Of a DNA stretch of 64,000 nt, positions 13,970-22,589 are shown piece after piece. Numbering within the stretch: position 1 is the stretch's first letter; each line of letters starts with the position of its first letter. A model generated the notes under the pieces. It did not search any database. It was not told the origin of the DNA and worked only from the letters and a program-made list of their open reading frames with translations. Source of the DNA: Leifsonia sp. Root227 (GTDB lineage Bacteria; Actinomycetota; Actinomycetes; Actinomycetales; Microbacteriaceae); the NCBI RefSeq assembly GCF_001428745.1, contig NZ_LMIO01000003.1, forward strand, positions 124,001-188,000, in the 5' to 3' direction. The position numbers and the translations under genes were made by a program.

Positions 13970-15196
13970 ATGCCCACGAGCACCGCGTACGCGTACAAGG
14001 GCAGGGACGCCGACGGCAAGATCGTCAAGGGCCGGGTGGATGCGGCGAGCGAGGCGGCCGTCGCCGCTCGCCTCAGGACGATGGGGCTGTCTCCGGTCTC
14101 GATCGCCGAGTCGCCCGAGGGCACGGGCCTCAACCGCGACATCAACCTCAGCTTCGGCTCCGGGGTGAAGCTCAAAGAACTCGCCGTGATGAGCAGGCAG
14201 ATGGCGACCATGATCGCCTCCGGCCTGTCGCTGCTGAGGACGCTGAACATCCTGGCCGAGCAGACGCCGAACAAGAAGCTGCAGGCGGTGCTCTCGGATG
14301 TGCGGGACCAGGTGGAGTCCGGCGTCTCGACGTCCGAGGCCATGCGCAAGCACGCCGACGTGTTCCCTCCGCTGATGATCAACATGGTGCGGGCGGGCGA
14401 GACCGGCGGCTTCCTCGACGACGCGCTGGAGGCGGTCGCGTCGAACTTCGAGAAGGAGGTCAAGCTCAAATCCTCGATCAAGTCGGCGCTGACCTACCCG
14501 GTGATCGTGCTGTTGATGTCGGTCGTCTCCGTCATCGTGATGCTGCTCTTCGTTGTGCCGATCTTCGAGAAGATGTTCGCGAGCATGGGCAGCCAGCTTC
14601 CTCTGCCGACGGAGATCCTGGTCCAGCTCTCGCACGCGATGGTGTGGATCGCGCCGGTGCTGCTCGTGGGCGGCATCGTCTTCGCGATCTGGTGGGGCAG
14701 GCACAAGAACGACGAGGCGGTCCGGCGGAAGGTCGACCCGATCAAGCTCAAGCTGCCCGTCTTCGGCTCGCTGCTGAAGAAGATCGCCATCGCGCGGTTC
14801 AGCCGCAACTTCGCGAACATGATCAGCGCGGGCGTGCCCATCCTGCAAGCGCTTCGAATAGTGGGGGAGACCTCCGGCAACTGGGTGATCCAGAACGCGC
14901 TGGAGGAGGTCGCCGAGTCCGTGCGGCAGGGGGAGTCGATCGCCGCCCCGCTCGCTGCGCAGCCGGTGTTCCCTGCGATGGTCACGCAGATGATCGCGGT
15001 CGGCGAGGACGCAGGCTCCCTCGAGTCCATGCTCGACAAGATCGCCGACTTCTACGAGCAGGAGGTGGAGGCCGCCACCGAGCAGCTCACGGCCATGATC
15101 GAGCCGCTCATGATCGCGTTCCTCGGGGTGATCATCGGCGGCATGGTCGTCGCTCTCTACCTGCCGATTTTCAGCATCGCCTCCGCTGTGAAGTAG
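13970..15196 (+). CDS. pilC: Type IV pilus inner-membrane platform protein PilC
   Basis: Encodes 408 residues of the GspF/PilC family. Two homologous T2SSF domains are visible, each with a cytoplasmic helical part (MSRQMATMIASGLSLLRTL and FSRNFANMISAGVPILQAL) and the G-E-x-x-G turn (RAGETGGFLDDAL and AVGEDAGSLESML), followed by membrane spans. It sits in the membrane and couples PilB/PilT rotation to pilin insertion. It begins 4 bp after pilT. The gene ends before a 176-bp gap that carries the pilin control region. Confidence 0.93.
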   Translation: MPTSTAYAYKGRDADGKIVKGRVDAASEAAVAARLRTMGLSPVSIAESPEGTGLNRDINLSFGSGVKLKELAVMSRQMATMIASGLSLLRTLNILAEQTPNKKLQAVLSDVRDQVESGVSTSEAMRKHADVFPPLMINMVRAGETGGFLDDALEAVASNFEKEVKLKSSIKSALTYPVIVLLMSVVSVIVMLLFVVPIFEKMFASMGSQLPLPTEILVQLSHAMVWIAPVLLVGGIVFAIWWGRHKNDEAVRRKVDPIKLKLPVFGSLLKKIAIARFSRNFANMISAGVPILQALRIVGETSGNWVIQNALEEVAESVRQGESIAAPLAAQPVFPAMVTQMIAVGEDAGSLESMLDKIADFYEQEVEAATEQLTAMIEPLMIAFLGVIIGGMVVALYLPIFSIASAVK

Positions 15197-15200
15197 CTGA

Positions 15201-15278
15201 CCCCCGACCAGGGGCGAAGTGTACATTTCCTCCCCTCAACTGGGGTGATATCTCAGCAAAAACCCCCCAAATGTGGGA
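15201..15278. promoter_or_regulatory. Three spaced CCCC-N6-GGGG dyads upstream of the pilin gene
   Basis: CCCC-CGACCA-GGGG (15201-15214), CCCC-TCAACT-GGGG (15232-15245) and CCCC-AAATGT-GGGA (15265-15278) begin 31 and 33 bp apart, close to three helical turns each, so they would face the same side of the DNA. The remaining 94 bp to the pilin start include TATGGT at 15303-15308 as a possible -10. The layout fits cooperative binding of a regulator. Confidence 0.45.
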
Positions 15279-15372
15279 TGTTTCTCAAAATCTCCTGGGA
15301 ATTATGGTCATCACCGGAGCGGCACTCGCAAACGCTCCCCGACCCGCACTACCCGACCGATTGGAAACTGCA

Positions 15373-15822
15373 ATGTACTTCCGACTCATGGGCAAGCTGA
15401 ACGCTCGCCGCCAGGGCCTGCTCGAAGAGGACGAGAAGGGCTTCACCCTGATCGAGCTCCTCGTGGTGGTCATCATCATCGGCATCCTCGCCGCCATCGC
15501 CATCCCGATCTACATCGGGGTCCAGAACAACGCGAAGGACGCGGGCGTCAAGTCCGACCTGGCCAACGCGAAGACCGCGGTCGTCGCGTACTACACCGAC
15601 AAGGGCTCGGCCTCGACCGTCTCCAAGCCGACGTTCAACGGCGACAACACCACGGGACTCGCCACCTACGGCTTCACGCAGAGCGCTGACACCACCTCGA
15701 TCGACTTCAAGTCGGGATCGACCCCGACCTCGACCGCGTTCTGCATCGACGCCGTCGGCAGCACTGGAAACAAGTTCCACATCGACCAGACAAACGGTGC
15801 TGCAACCGGCGTCTGCCCGTAA
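15373..15822 (+). CDS. pilA: Major type IV pilin (prepilin)
   Basis: Encodes 149 residues. The type III signal peptide has a 23-residue charged leader ending EDEKG, cut before F24; the mature protein starts FTLIELLVVVIIIGILAAIA with the essential Glu at mature position 5 (residue 28). The C-terminal globular part is short and carries two cysteines (FCIDAV and GVCP) that likely close the disulfide loop. I use ATG 15373 behind a weak GGAA; ATG 15388 is possible but has no ribosome site. The gene has its own upstream regulatory region and a stable hairpin right after the stop, as expected for the abundant pilus subunit. Confidence 0.93.
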   Translation: MYFRLMGKLNARRQGLLEEDEKGFTLIELLVVVIIIGILAAIAIPIYIGVQNNAKDAGVKSDLANAKTAVVAYYTDKGSASTVSKPTFNGDNTTGLATYGFTQSADTTSIDFKSGSTPTSTAFCIDAVGSTGNKFHIDQTNGAATGVCP

Positions 15823-15834
15823 CGAGAACCAGAC

Positions 15835-15864
15835 GGGGTGTCGCGCTTCCTAACGCGACACCCC
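15835..15864 (+). terminator. Hairpin after the pilin gene
   Basis: GGGGTGTCGCG pairs perfectly with CGCGACACCCC (11 bp, 8-nt loop) 12 bp after the pilin stop. No T run follows, so it is more likely a partial terminator or 3'-end stabiliser that keeps pilin mRNA above that of the downstream genes. Confidence 0.65.
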
Positions 15865-15924
15865 GCCTCACTCCGCTCCACCCCGGCTACCCACTCCCGA
15901 AACCCGACCAGGGAGGTGACCCCC

Positions 15925-17310
15925 GTGCTTAGCCCCCTCCGCACCACCGAGACCCGCGAATCGGGTTTCACCCTCATCGAGGTCCTGATCGCGACGATGG
16001 TCTTCGGCATCATCTCCGTCCTCGTCGCATATTCGCTCACCCTGTCGATGACCCTCACCCGGTCGTCCAGGGCCAACGAGGTCGCGGCCAACCTCGCCGC
16101 CCAGCAGATCGACACCGCCCGTTCGGCGAAGGACGTCTTCTCCGTCAAGAGCGGCACGACCACGCAGACCATCGACGGCACCGACTACACGATCACCAAG
16201 ACCGTCGGGTGGGTGACCAGCACCGGCGCCGTCGCCGACTGCGGCACCAGCCAGGGCATCCTGCAGAACAAGACCCTCAACGTCAGCATCTCCTGGTCCG
16301 GGATCCGCCCAGGCACCAACCCGGTCCAGGCCAGCACGCTGCTCGCCCCGGCAGGGCCGATCAACGACCCGGCGTCCGGCACGATCCTCGTGCACGTGAC
16401 CAACGCGAGCGGCGCGGGAGTCGCCAACGTCCCGATCACGGCCAAGCCCGATCCGAGCATCACGCCGAACACCGCCGCCACCATCACCCCAGGGCCGCCG
16501 TCGACCGATGTCGACGGCTGCAGCTATGCGCTCAAGGTGACGCCCGGCGCATACACGGTCACGATCGGCAAGGCGGGCGACGGTTCGATCAGCAACTCCC
16601 AGGTGCAGGTCCCGACCGTGAAGGCCTCCGTCGTCGCCGGTCAATCCGCCGTGATCGAGATGCAGTACGACAAAGCGGCGACGCCGAAGCTCACTCTCGC
16701 TGCGGCGGGCACGCTCATCCCGACCAACCTGCCGCTGACCTACGTTCCGCAGTCGGACCCATACACGACGATCCCCACGATCACCGGGGTGACGGCGACG
16801 ACGCCTCTCTTCCCGTTCGGCTCCGGATACTCCGTGTTCGCCGGTGCGTTCATGGCCTCTGGCGCCTCCCAGCCGACCTGCCTCTCTGTCGACCCGCAGC
16901 AGTGGACGCAGCAGAATGCGTCGGGACACGTCGGGGTTCGAGCCGCCGCGATCCCGACCCCCTCCGGCGCGAGCATTCCCAGCACCTCCATCGCCATGCC
17001 GGTCGTCACTGTCGCCGTCTCCGGCAAGTGGCTGGTGGCGAAGAGCGCGGTTGCCGCATCCACGGTCGGCGATCCGGGATGCGCGACCGCCACGACCACG
17101 AACGTGATGACGCTGACGTACCCGCAGTCCTCTGGCAACGCGGCGACCATCGCCCTCCCATACGGCACCTGGATGATCTACGCGCTCAGTAACTCGGGGG
17201 ACTCGCTCACCTCGTCCGCTCTGGTCGACGTCTCCAAGATCACCCGTCCCGCCGGCAGTCCCGCCGTCACCAGCTCGACGGTCTTCACCCTCGATCCGAG
17301 GCTGCCATGA
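15925..17310 (+). CDS. Minor prepilin with large extracellular domain (PilV-like)
   Basis: Encodes 461 residues from GTG 15925, chosen because GGGAGGTGA lies 7 bp upstream and the leader is then 14 residues (ending RESG) before FTLIEVLIATMVFG. The longer start at 15838 would sit inside the post-pilin hairpin. After the pilin helix and a pilin-like head, about residues 150-250 resemble a carboxypeptidase-regulatory or SpaA-like beta domain (GTILVHVTNASGAGVANVPITA). The C-terminal half is Thr/Ser/Pro-rich and predicted extracellular. It probably sits in or at the tip of the pilus, where such modular minor pilins act in initiation or adhesion. Confidence 0.85.
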   Translation: MLSPLRTTETRESGFTLIEVLIATMVFGIISVLVAYSLTLSMTLTRSSRANEVAANLAAQQIDTARSAKDVFSVKSGTTTQTIDGTDYTITKTVGWVTSTGAVADCGTSQGILQNKTLNVSISWSGIRPGTNPVQASTLLAPAGPINDPASGTILVHVTNASGAGVANVPITAKPDPSITPNTAATITPGPPSTDVDGCSYALKVTPGAYTVTIGKAGDGSISNSQVQVPTVKASVVAGQSAVIEMQYDKAATPKLTLAAAGTLIPTNLPLTYVPQSDPYTTIPTITGVTATTPLFPFGSGYSVFAGAFMASGASQPTCLSVDPQQWTQQNASGHVGVRAAAIPTPSGASIPSTSIAMPVVTVAVSGKWLVAKSAVAASTVGDPGCATATTTNVMTLTYPQSSGNAATIALPYGTWMIYALSNSGDSLTSSALVDVSKITRPAGSPAVTSSTVFTLDPRLP

Positions 17311-17984
17311 TCGGCCGGATGCGCAGACGCCTGGGCGCGGATCGGCGCACGGATACCGGGCTCACCCTGGTCGAGCTCCTCATCGCGATGGGCATCGCCG
17401 CGTTGATCGCCACGCTCGCGGGCTCGCTGTTCGTCGCGAGCACGCACAGCGTGAGCCTCGCGCAGTCGATCGACAACGGCACCCGTCAGGGCTCGAACGG
17501 AATGAACGAGATGGCGCGCATGGTGCGCGCCGCGACGCCGAACCCACTCGCCAACCCGACGCCGGGCGGCGCGCAGAACGATCCGGCCTTCGTCAGTGCG
17601 ACCGCCACCTCCGTGCTGTTCTACGCGTTCGTGAACCTCTCCGGGGCTGAGAGTCCCGTCAAGGTCCAGTTCGCGGTGGTCAACGGTCAGCTGGTCGAGA
17701 GTCAGTGGAAGGCGACCACCACGACGGCGGGTACCAACGGGCACTGGGACTTCAACACGAGCGCCACCCCGGACCTCAAGCGCACGCTGTGCGGCTCGAT
17801 CCCGTCGAGCGTCGTCGTGTTCCAGTATTTCGACGCATCCGGCGCGCCTCTCACCCTGCCGATCAGCACGCTCTCGGCCATCGCGTCGATCACGATCACG
17901 ATCACCATCCAGCCGACCGGCGCCGCCAGCGCGGTGACACTCACCAACTCGGTCGGGATGTCGAACATCGGATCGGGGTCGTGA
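17307..17984 (+). CDS. Minor prepilin (PilW-like)
   Basis: Encodes 225 residues. The basic leader ends DTG before LTLVELLIAMGIAALIATLAG, a prepilin site with Glu at mature position 5. The start ATG overlaps the previous stop (ATGA), so translation is coupled. The rest is a beta-rich head with one cysteine near CGSIPSS. It belongs with the neighbouring prepilin-like genes as a likely minor-pilin priming complex. Assignment to PilW rather than another minor pilin is by gene order only. Confidence 0.85.
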   Translation: MIGRMRRRLGADRRTDTGLTLVELLIAMGIAALIATLAGSLFVASTHSVSLAQSIDNGTRQGSNGMNEMARMVRAATPNPLANPTPGGAQNDPAFVSATATSVLFYAFVNLSGAESPVKVQFAVVNGQLVESQWKATTTTAGTNGHWDFNTSATPDLKRTLCGSIPSSVVVFQYFDASGAPLTLPISTLSAIASITITITIQPTGAASAVTLTNSVGMSNIGSGS

Positions 17985-19885
17985 TGCGCGCCATCCTCCG
18001 CCGCAGGCTCGGCTCGGCGTCGTCCGACCGCGGGGTCGCCCTTGCGATGGTGATCGGCATCGGCTCCGTTCTGCTGCTGCTCGTCACGCTCACCATGACG
18101 TTCTCCGTCTCCGGTATCGTCCGCGCCGACCACGACAAAGACTGGGATGCGGCGATGTCGGCCGCGTACGCCGGGATCGCCGAGTATCAGGGGCGCCTGA
18201 CCAACGACCCGAGCTATCAGCAGTACGGCAACCCCGCATCCAAGTTCACCATCGCCAATGGCTCGGCATCGACCGTCACGCTGCCCACCGGTGCGAACAC
18301 CAACCCGGCGTTCGACGTGGCGCCGAAGGGATCGGGAGGGCGCTGGGCGGCGGTCCCGCTCACGGACGGCCTCCCGCCGAACGCGTCGTTCCGCTACGAG
18401 GTGGACAACTCGAAGTACGCGAGCACCGGCGTCCTGCACGTGCGAGCGACCGGGCTCGTCGACTCCGTGACCCGCAGCGTCGTCGCCAACATCAAGCAGA
18501 CCGGCTTCACCAACTACGTCTACTTCACCGACTACGAGATCCTCGACCCCCAGCTCAACTCGAAGTCGTGCACGAAGGCGTACGCCTGGCAGTCCACGAC
18601 GGCCCGCGACTCCGGCTGCCTGATCAACTTCATCACCGGTGACACCCTCGACGGCGCCGTGCACTCCAACGACACTCTGAACATCTGCGGCGGCACGTTC
18701 AAGCAGCGGGTGACGACGGCGAACCCCAACCGGGACTCGTCCGGCAAGCTCTACAGTGCGAGCAACTGCCCCTCGGGCAGCTCGGCACCGGTGTTCAACG
18801 CCGGCGTCCCGGCGAACTCTGCGCTGATCACGATGCCGCCGCCGCAGCAGCAGCTCGACCAGGTGCGCACGGACATCCCTGGCAAGGTGCCGAACCCCGG
18901 CTGCCTGTATACGGGGCCGACCAAGATCACCTTCAGCGTGTCCGGCGGGACGGCGTACATGAATGTCATCTCGCCGTGGACCAAGCAGACGCAGGTCGTC
19001 GGGAACCCGGCCACCGGGCCCGGCGTCCCCGCCAACCCTGCCTTCTGCGGCAAGCCGGGAGACCCGGCCAAGTCGCTGACGCAGAACGCGAACACGCTGT
19101 CCGACACGAAGCTCGGACAGACGATCGCGATCGGGCCATCGTCTGCCCTCTACAACAACCTGATCTACGTGCAGAGCATCCCGACCGCAGCCAGCGATCC
19201 CAACTCGTGGGCGACGAACAAGACGCCCAACGGCAACTCTTTCACGTGCGTGGGCGCGGACACCACGTCCTCGGGCAACGGCCTGGGCTACCCCGTCAAG
19301 TACGAAATCGTCTCCACCGCCGCCAGCTACTCCTGCACGGCGGGTGACGTCTTCGTCCAGGGCACCATGCACTCCGCCATCACGATCAACGCCGACCACT
19401 TCGCCTGGGTCACCGGCCAGCTCACCTATTCGGATGCGGCCCACGACATCCTGGGGCTCGTCGGCGCCGGTGCGGTGTGGGTGTTCAACCCGATCGTCTG
19501 CACGAATCCGACCAACTGGACGAGCGGAACCTGCCGGGCGTCCTCGTCCGGGATGACCTGGGAGGCCTCGTCGTCGAGCACGAACTGCGCTCGCACGATC
19601 AACGCGGCGATCCTCTCGAACTACCACTCCTTCGAGGTGCAGAACTACGACTCAGGCGATCCGTACGGCTACCTCTGCGTCACCGGCTCGATCGCTCAGG
19701 AGTTCCGCGGCCCCGTCGGTCAGGGGAGCGGGTCGAGCGGCTTCCTCAAGCGGTACAGCTACGACACCAGACTCCTCAACTCGCCGCCGCCGAAGTTCCC
19801 GACCCCGCGCACCACCTCGTACGACGTCACCACCGAGATCGAGGTCGCCGTGGCGTACCGTCCGGATGGGAGCCCGACGTCATGA
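17984..19885 (+). CDS. Large PilX-like pilus-associated protein
   Basis: Encodes 633 residues from ATG 17984, which overlaps the previous stop; GTG 17981 is an alternative. The N-terminus RGVALAMVIGIGSVLLLLV is one membrane span after a basic segment, as in PilX N-terminal domains, but without a canonical prepilin Glu at position 5. About 590 residues follow that are Asn/Thr/Ser-rich and contain several cysteines (for example CTKAYA, CLINF, CGGTFK, CPSG, CTGAD-like segments), pointing to an oxidised extracellular fold. By position it could be the tip adhesin or a PilY1-like partner. I do not recognise the C-terminal family. Confidence 0.78.
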   Translation: MRAILRRRLGSASSDRGVALAMVIGIGSVLLLLVTLTMTFSVSGIVRADHDKDWDAAMSAAYAGIAEYQGRLTNDPSYQQYGNPASKFTIANGSASTVTLPTGANTNPAFDVAPKGSGGRWAAVPLTDGLPPNASFRYEVDNSKYASTGVLHVRATGLVDSVTRSVVANIKQTGFTNYVYFTDYEILDPQLNSKSCTKAYAWQSTTARDSGCLINFITGDTLDGAVHSNDTLNICGGTFKQRVTTANPNRDSSGKLYSASNCPSGSSAPVFNAGVPANSALITMPPPQQQLDQVRTDIPGKVPNPGCLYTGPTKITFSVSGGTAYMNVISPWTKQTQVVGNPATGPGVPANPAFCGKPGDPAKSLTQNANTLSDTKLGQTIAIGPSSALYNNLIYVQSIPTAASDPNSWATNKTPNGNSFTCVGADTTSSGNGLGYPVKYEIVSTAASYSCTAGDVFVQGTMHSAITINADHFAWVTGQLTYSDAAHDILGLVGAGAVWVFNPIVCTNPTNWTSGTCRASSSGMTWEASSSSTNCARTINAAILSNYHSFEVQNYDSGDPYGYLCVTGSIAQEFRGPVGQGSGSSGFLKRYSYDTRLLNSPPPKFPTPRTTSYDVTTEIEVAVAYRPDGSPTS

Positions 19886-20727
19886 CCGCCGCCATCGCCA
19901 TCGTCGCGGTCGGGTTCGTCGCCGTGTTCGGCCTCCTGATCGGCTCCTTCCTCAACGTGGTCGTCTACCGTGTTCCCGCCGGTCGGTCGATCGTGTCTCC
20001 GCCGAGCGCCTGCGGGAGCTGCTGCACCGAGATCAAGCCGTACGACAACATCCCCGTGCTGTCCTGGCTGTTCCTCCGCGGTAGGTGCCGCTCCTGCCGC
20101 AGCGGCATCTCCGCACGCTACCCGCTCGTCGAGGCTGCGACGGGCGTGGCGTTCGCGTTCGTCGCCTGGTGGTTCTGGGCGGGGCCTGGCGCCGCGCATC
20201 CGGTCGGCACGCCTGCCACGGTCGCCGCTGTGCTGGTCGTCGTCGCGTTCCTCTACCTCGCGGCAGTCAGCATCGTGCTCGCCCTCATCGACCTGGATGC
20301 GCACCGGCTGCCGAACGCCATCGTGCTCCCTTCGTACGCTGTCGGCGTCGTTCTGCTCGGCGCCTCCGCGCTCCTGACGGGAGATCCAGGAGCGCTGGTC
20401 AGGGCGGTCGTCGGCGCTGCCGGGCTGTTCGCCCTCTACCTGATCCTCGCCATGATCTACCAGGGCGGAATGGGCTTCGGCGACGTCAAGCTCGCCGGGG
20501 TGCTCGGGCTCTTCCTCGGTTATCTCGGCTGGGGCGCGCTCGTCGTCGGCGCGTTCGCCGCCTTCCTGCTCGGCGGGCTCTTCGCCATCGCCCTCCTGGT
20601 CGCTCGGCGGGCTCGGCGGGGGACCGGTATCCCGTTCGGCCCGTGGATGCTCGCCGGAGCCTGGATCGGCGTGCTCGCCGGAAACACAGTGTGGGGCGCT
20701 TACCTGGCGCTCCTCGGAATCGCATAG
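19882..20727 (+). CDS. pilD: Prepilin peptidase / N-methyltransferase
   Basis: Encodes 281 residues. The N-terminal cytoplasmic methyltransferase domain has the zinc tetracysteine pair C44-x2-C47 and C69-x2-C72. The peptidase part has the two catalytic aspartate motifs of the GXGD family: DLDAHRLPN and GMGFGDVKL. About eight membrane spans are visible. It removes the leaders of the pilin and minor prepilins encoded just upstream. ATG 19882 overlaps the previous stop (ATGA). The family has both methylating and non-methylating members; the intact cysteines suggest a two-function enzyme. Confidence 0.93.
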   Translation: MTAAIAIVAVGFVAVFGLLIGSFLNVVVYRVPAGRSIVSPPSACGSCCTEIKPYDNIPVLSWLFLRGRCRSCRSGISARYPLVEAATGVAFAFVAWWFWAGPGAAHPVGTPATVAAVLVVVAFLYLAAVSIVLALIDLDAHRLPNAIVLPSYAVGVVLLGASALLTGDPGALVRAVVGAAGLFALYLILAMIYQGGMGFGDVKLAGVLGLFLGYLGWGALVVGAFAAFLLGGLFAIALLVARRARRGTGIPFGPWMLAGAWIGVLAGNTVWGAYLALLGIA

Positions 20728-20746
20728 AGGAACCTGAGGAGATCGA

Positions 20747-21796
20747 ATGGCTACGAGCATCGTCGGCATCGACGTCGGAAGTTCGACCGTTCGCGCCGTG
20801 GAGGTCGCAGATCCGGCCAAGGCGCGGCCGACGCTGCTGCGGCACTTCGAGGTCCCGCTGCCGGACGGAGCGGTGAGCCGGGGCGAGATCCTGGAACCCA
20901 ACACCGTCGCCGCCAGCCTCAAGCGGCTGTGGCAGCAGGGCGGCTTCAAGAGCAAAGAGGTCGTGCTCGGGATGGGCAACCAGCGGGTGCTCGCCCGCGA
21001 CCTCACCGTGCCCAAGATGTCGCGCACGCGCATCAGGGAGGCGCTCCCGTTCCAGGTGCAGGACATGCTGCCCGTGCCCGTCGCGGAGGCGCTGCTCGAC
21101 TTCTACCCTGTCTCCGAGGGGATGAGCGACAACGGCCCCGTGGTCAACGGTCTGCTGGTCGCCGCCGTCAAGGAAGCGGTCCTCGGCAACGTGAAGGCGA
21201 CACAGCTCGCCGGGCTCACCACCGTGGACGTCGACCTCATCCCGTTCGCGCTCAGCCGCGTTCTGATCAGCAGGCCGCGCATCCCGGGAACCGTCGCGCT
21301 CATCGAGATCGGCGCGAACACGACGAGCGTCGTCGTGGTCACCGACAGCGTGCCGCAGTTCGTGCGCATCATCCCCGCCGGGGGAGCGGAACTCACCCAG
21401 GCGCTCCGCGAGGGTCTCGATGTGCAGCTCGGCGAAGCGGAGCGGATCAAAGCCACCATCGGCCTCGCCAAGCAGGTGACGACGATCGAGGAGCAGCAGG
21501 CGGTGGAGATCATCTACCGTGTGACCAGCGAGCTCCTCACCAGCCTGCGCAACACGGTGAGCTACTTCGTCAACACCCGCCCGAACACTCCGGTCAGCGG
21601 ACTCGTCGTGACAGGAGGGGGAGCCCAGCTCCCCGGCCTCACCGACGCGCTGAGCGAGATGACCCGACTGCCCGTCGCCGTCGGTGATCCCTTCCACGCC
21701 GTCGCACTCTCGCGGAGTCTCAACGCGGACGTGCTTCGGCAGAACCGGTCGTCGCTCACCGTCGCGCTCGGCCTCGCACTCGGGAGCGCAGCATGA
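20747..21796 (+). CDS. pilM: Type IV pilus assembly protein PilM
   Basis: Encodes 349 residues of the FtsA/actin-like PilM family. The phosphate-binding motif GIDVGSSTVRAVE is at residues 7-19, the second ATPase segment is ALIEIGANTTSVVVV, and the adenosine motif is VVTGGGAQLPGL. The cytoplasmic ring it forms binds the PilN N-terminus, which is encoded next and overlaps by 4 bp. The gene begins 19 bp after pilD behind GAGGA, so the whole locus reads as one operon. Confidence 0.9.
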   Translation: MATSIVGIDVGSSTVRAVEVADPAKARPTLLRHFEVPLPDGAVSRGEILEPNTVAASLKRLWQQGGFKSKEVVLGMGNQRVLARDLTVPKMSRTRIREALPFQVQDMLPVPVAEALLDFYPVSEGMSDNGPVVNGLLVAAVKEAVLGNVKATQLAGLTTVDVDLIPFALSRVLISRPRIPGTVALIEIGANTTSVVVVTDSVPQFVRIIPAGGAELTQALREGLDVQLGEAERIKATIGLAKQVTTIEEQQAVEIIYRVTSELLTSLRNTVSYFVNTRPNTPVSGLVVTGGGAQLPGLTDALSEMTRLPVAVGDPFHAVALSRSLNADVLRQNRSSLTVALGLALGSAA

Positions 21797-22587
21797 GCAT
21801 CACGTCCAGGCGATCTGACGCCCAGGAGACAGAGCAGTTGCCGACCGTCGCCCCGGCGACGAAAGGGAGCAAGGCGCCGAGGCAGCAGAAGGCGCCCAAA
21901 CCGCCGAAAGCTCTCACCGCTGCGAAGTCGGCAGGCAGGACGGAGAGTCTCGACATCGGCACGGAGCCGCGCGTCGACCTGCTTCCTCCCGAGGTCAGGC
22001 GCGAGCGGAAGAACACGTCCACCAGACGAGCTTTCGGCTGGGGCGTCCTCGTCGTGTTCCTTGTGGTGGTCCTCGGCGTCGGCGGAGCCTTTGCATACAA
22101 CGTGGCTGCCCAGGCGCGACTCTTCGGCGCGCAACTGAGCACAACCGACCTGCTCACGCAGCAGCAGAAGTTCACCGGGGTCCGGGATGTGCAGAAGGAG
22201 GTGGCGCTCGCCCAGGCCGCCCAGCGGGTGGGTGCATCCACCGAGGTCGACTGGAAGGCGCTGCTCGATCAGATCGGCGCGGTCCAGCCTGCCGGGGTGG
22301 CGCTCGAGACGGTCGCTGCCGATTCCGCCTCCCCGACCGCGATCTACCAGCAGTCGCAGGACCCGCTGCAGACGCCGAGGATCGGAACGGTCACCACTGT
22401 CAGTTCCAGCCCGACCGTGCCCGATGTCACCGCGTGGATGCGTTCGCTCGAGACGATCCCCGGCGTGACGGACGTCGTGCCCAGCAACCTCGCGCTCGAC
22501 CAGACGACCAATCTGTACAAGGTCACCATCACCCTCCACATCGACCAGTCGCGCTACGCGAAGCGCTTCGAGCAGAAGGACAAGTGA
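21793..22587 (+). CDS. pilN: Type IV pilus assembly protein PilN
   Basis: Encodes 264 residues. A Lys/Pro/Ala-rich cytoplasmic segment of about 55 residues leads into RVDLLPPEV, a variant of the conserved N-terminal PilN motif (INLLP-type) that docks in PilM. One membrane span follows (GWGVLVVFLVVVLGVGGAFA) and then a coiled-coil and ferredoxin-like extracellular domain. The charged segment is longer than in Gram-negative PilN. ATG 21793 overlaps pilM by 4 bp. Confidence 0.85.
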   Translation: MSITSRRSDAQETEQLPTVAPATKGSKAPRQQKAPKPPKALTAAKSAGRTESLDIGTEPRVDLLPPEVRRERKNTSTRRAFGWGVLVVFLVVVLGVGGAFAYNVAAQARLFGAQLSTTDLLTQQQKFTGVRDVQKEVALAQAAQRVGASTEVDWKALLDQIGAVQPAGVALETVAADSASPTAIYQQSQDPLQTPRIGTVTTVSSSPTVPDVTAWMRSLETIPGVTDVVPSNLALDQTTNLYKVTITLHIDQSRYAKRFEQKDK

Positions 22588-22589
22588 TC

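Noticed and set aside
15197..15372. Cyclic-di-GMP (GEMM) riboswitch before the pilin gene
   Set aside because: The conserved GEMM core sequences are not present; the gap contains dyads that look like protein sites instead.
15838..15924. Upstream extension of the minor prepilin
   Set aside because: The start would fall in the post-pilin hairpin and give an over-long leader; GTG 15925 has a strong ribosome site.
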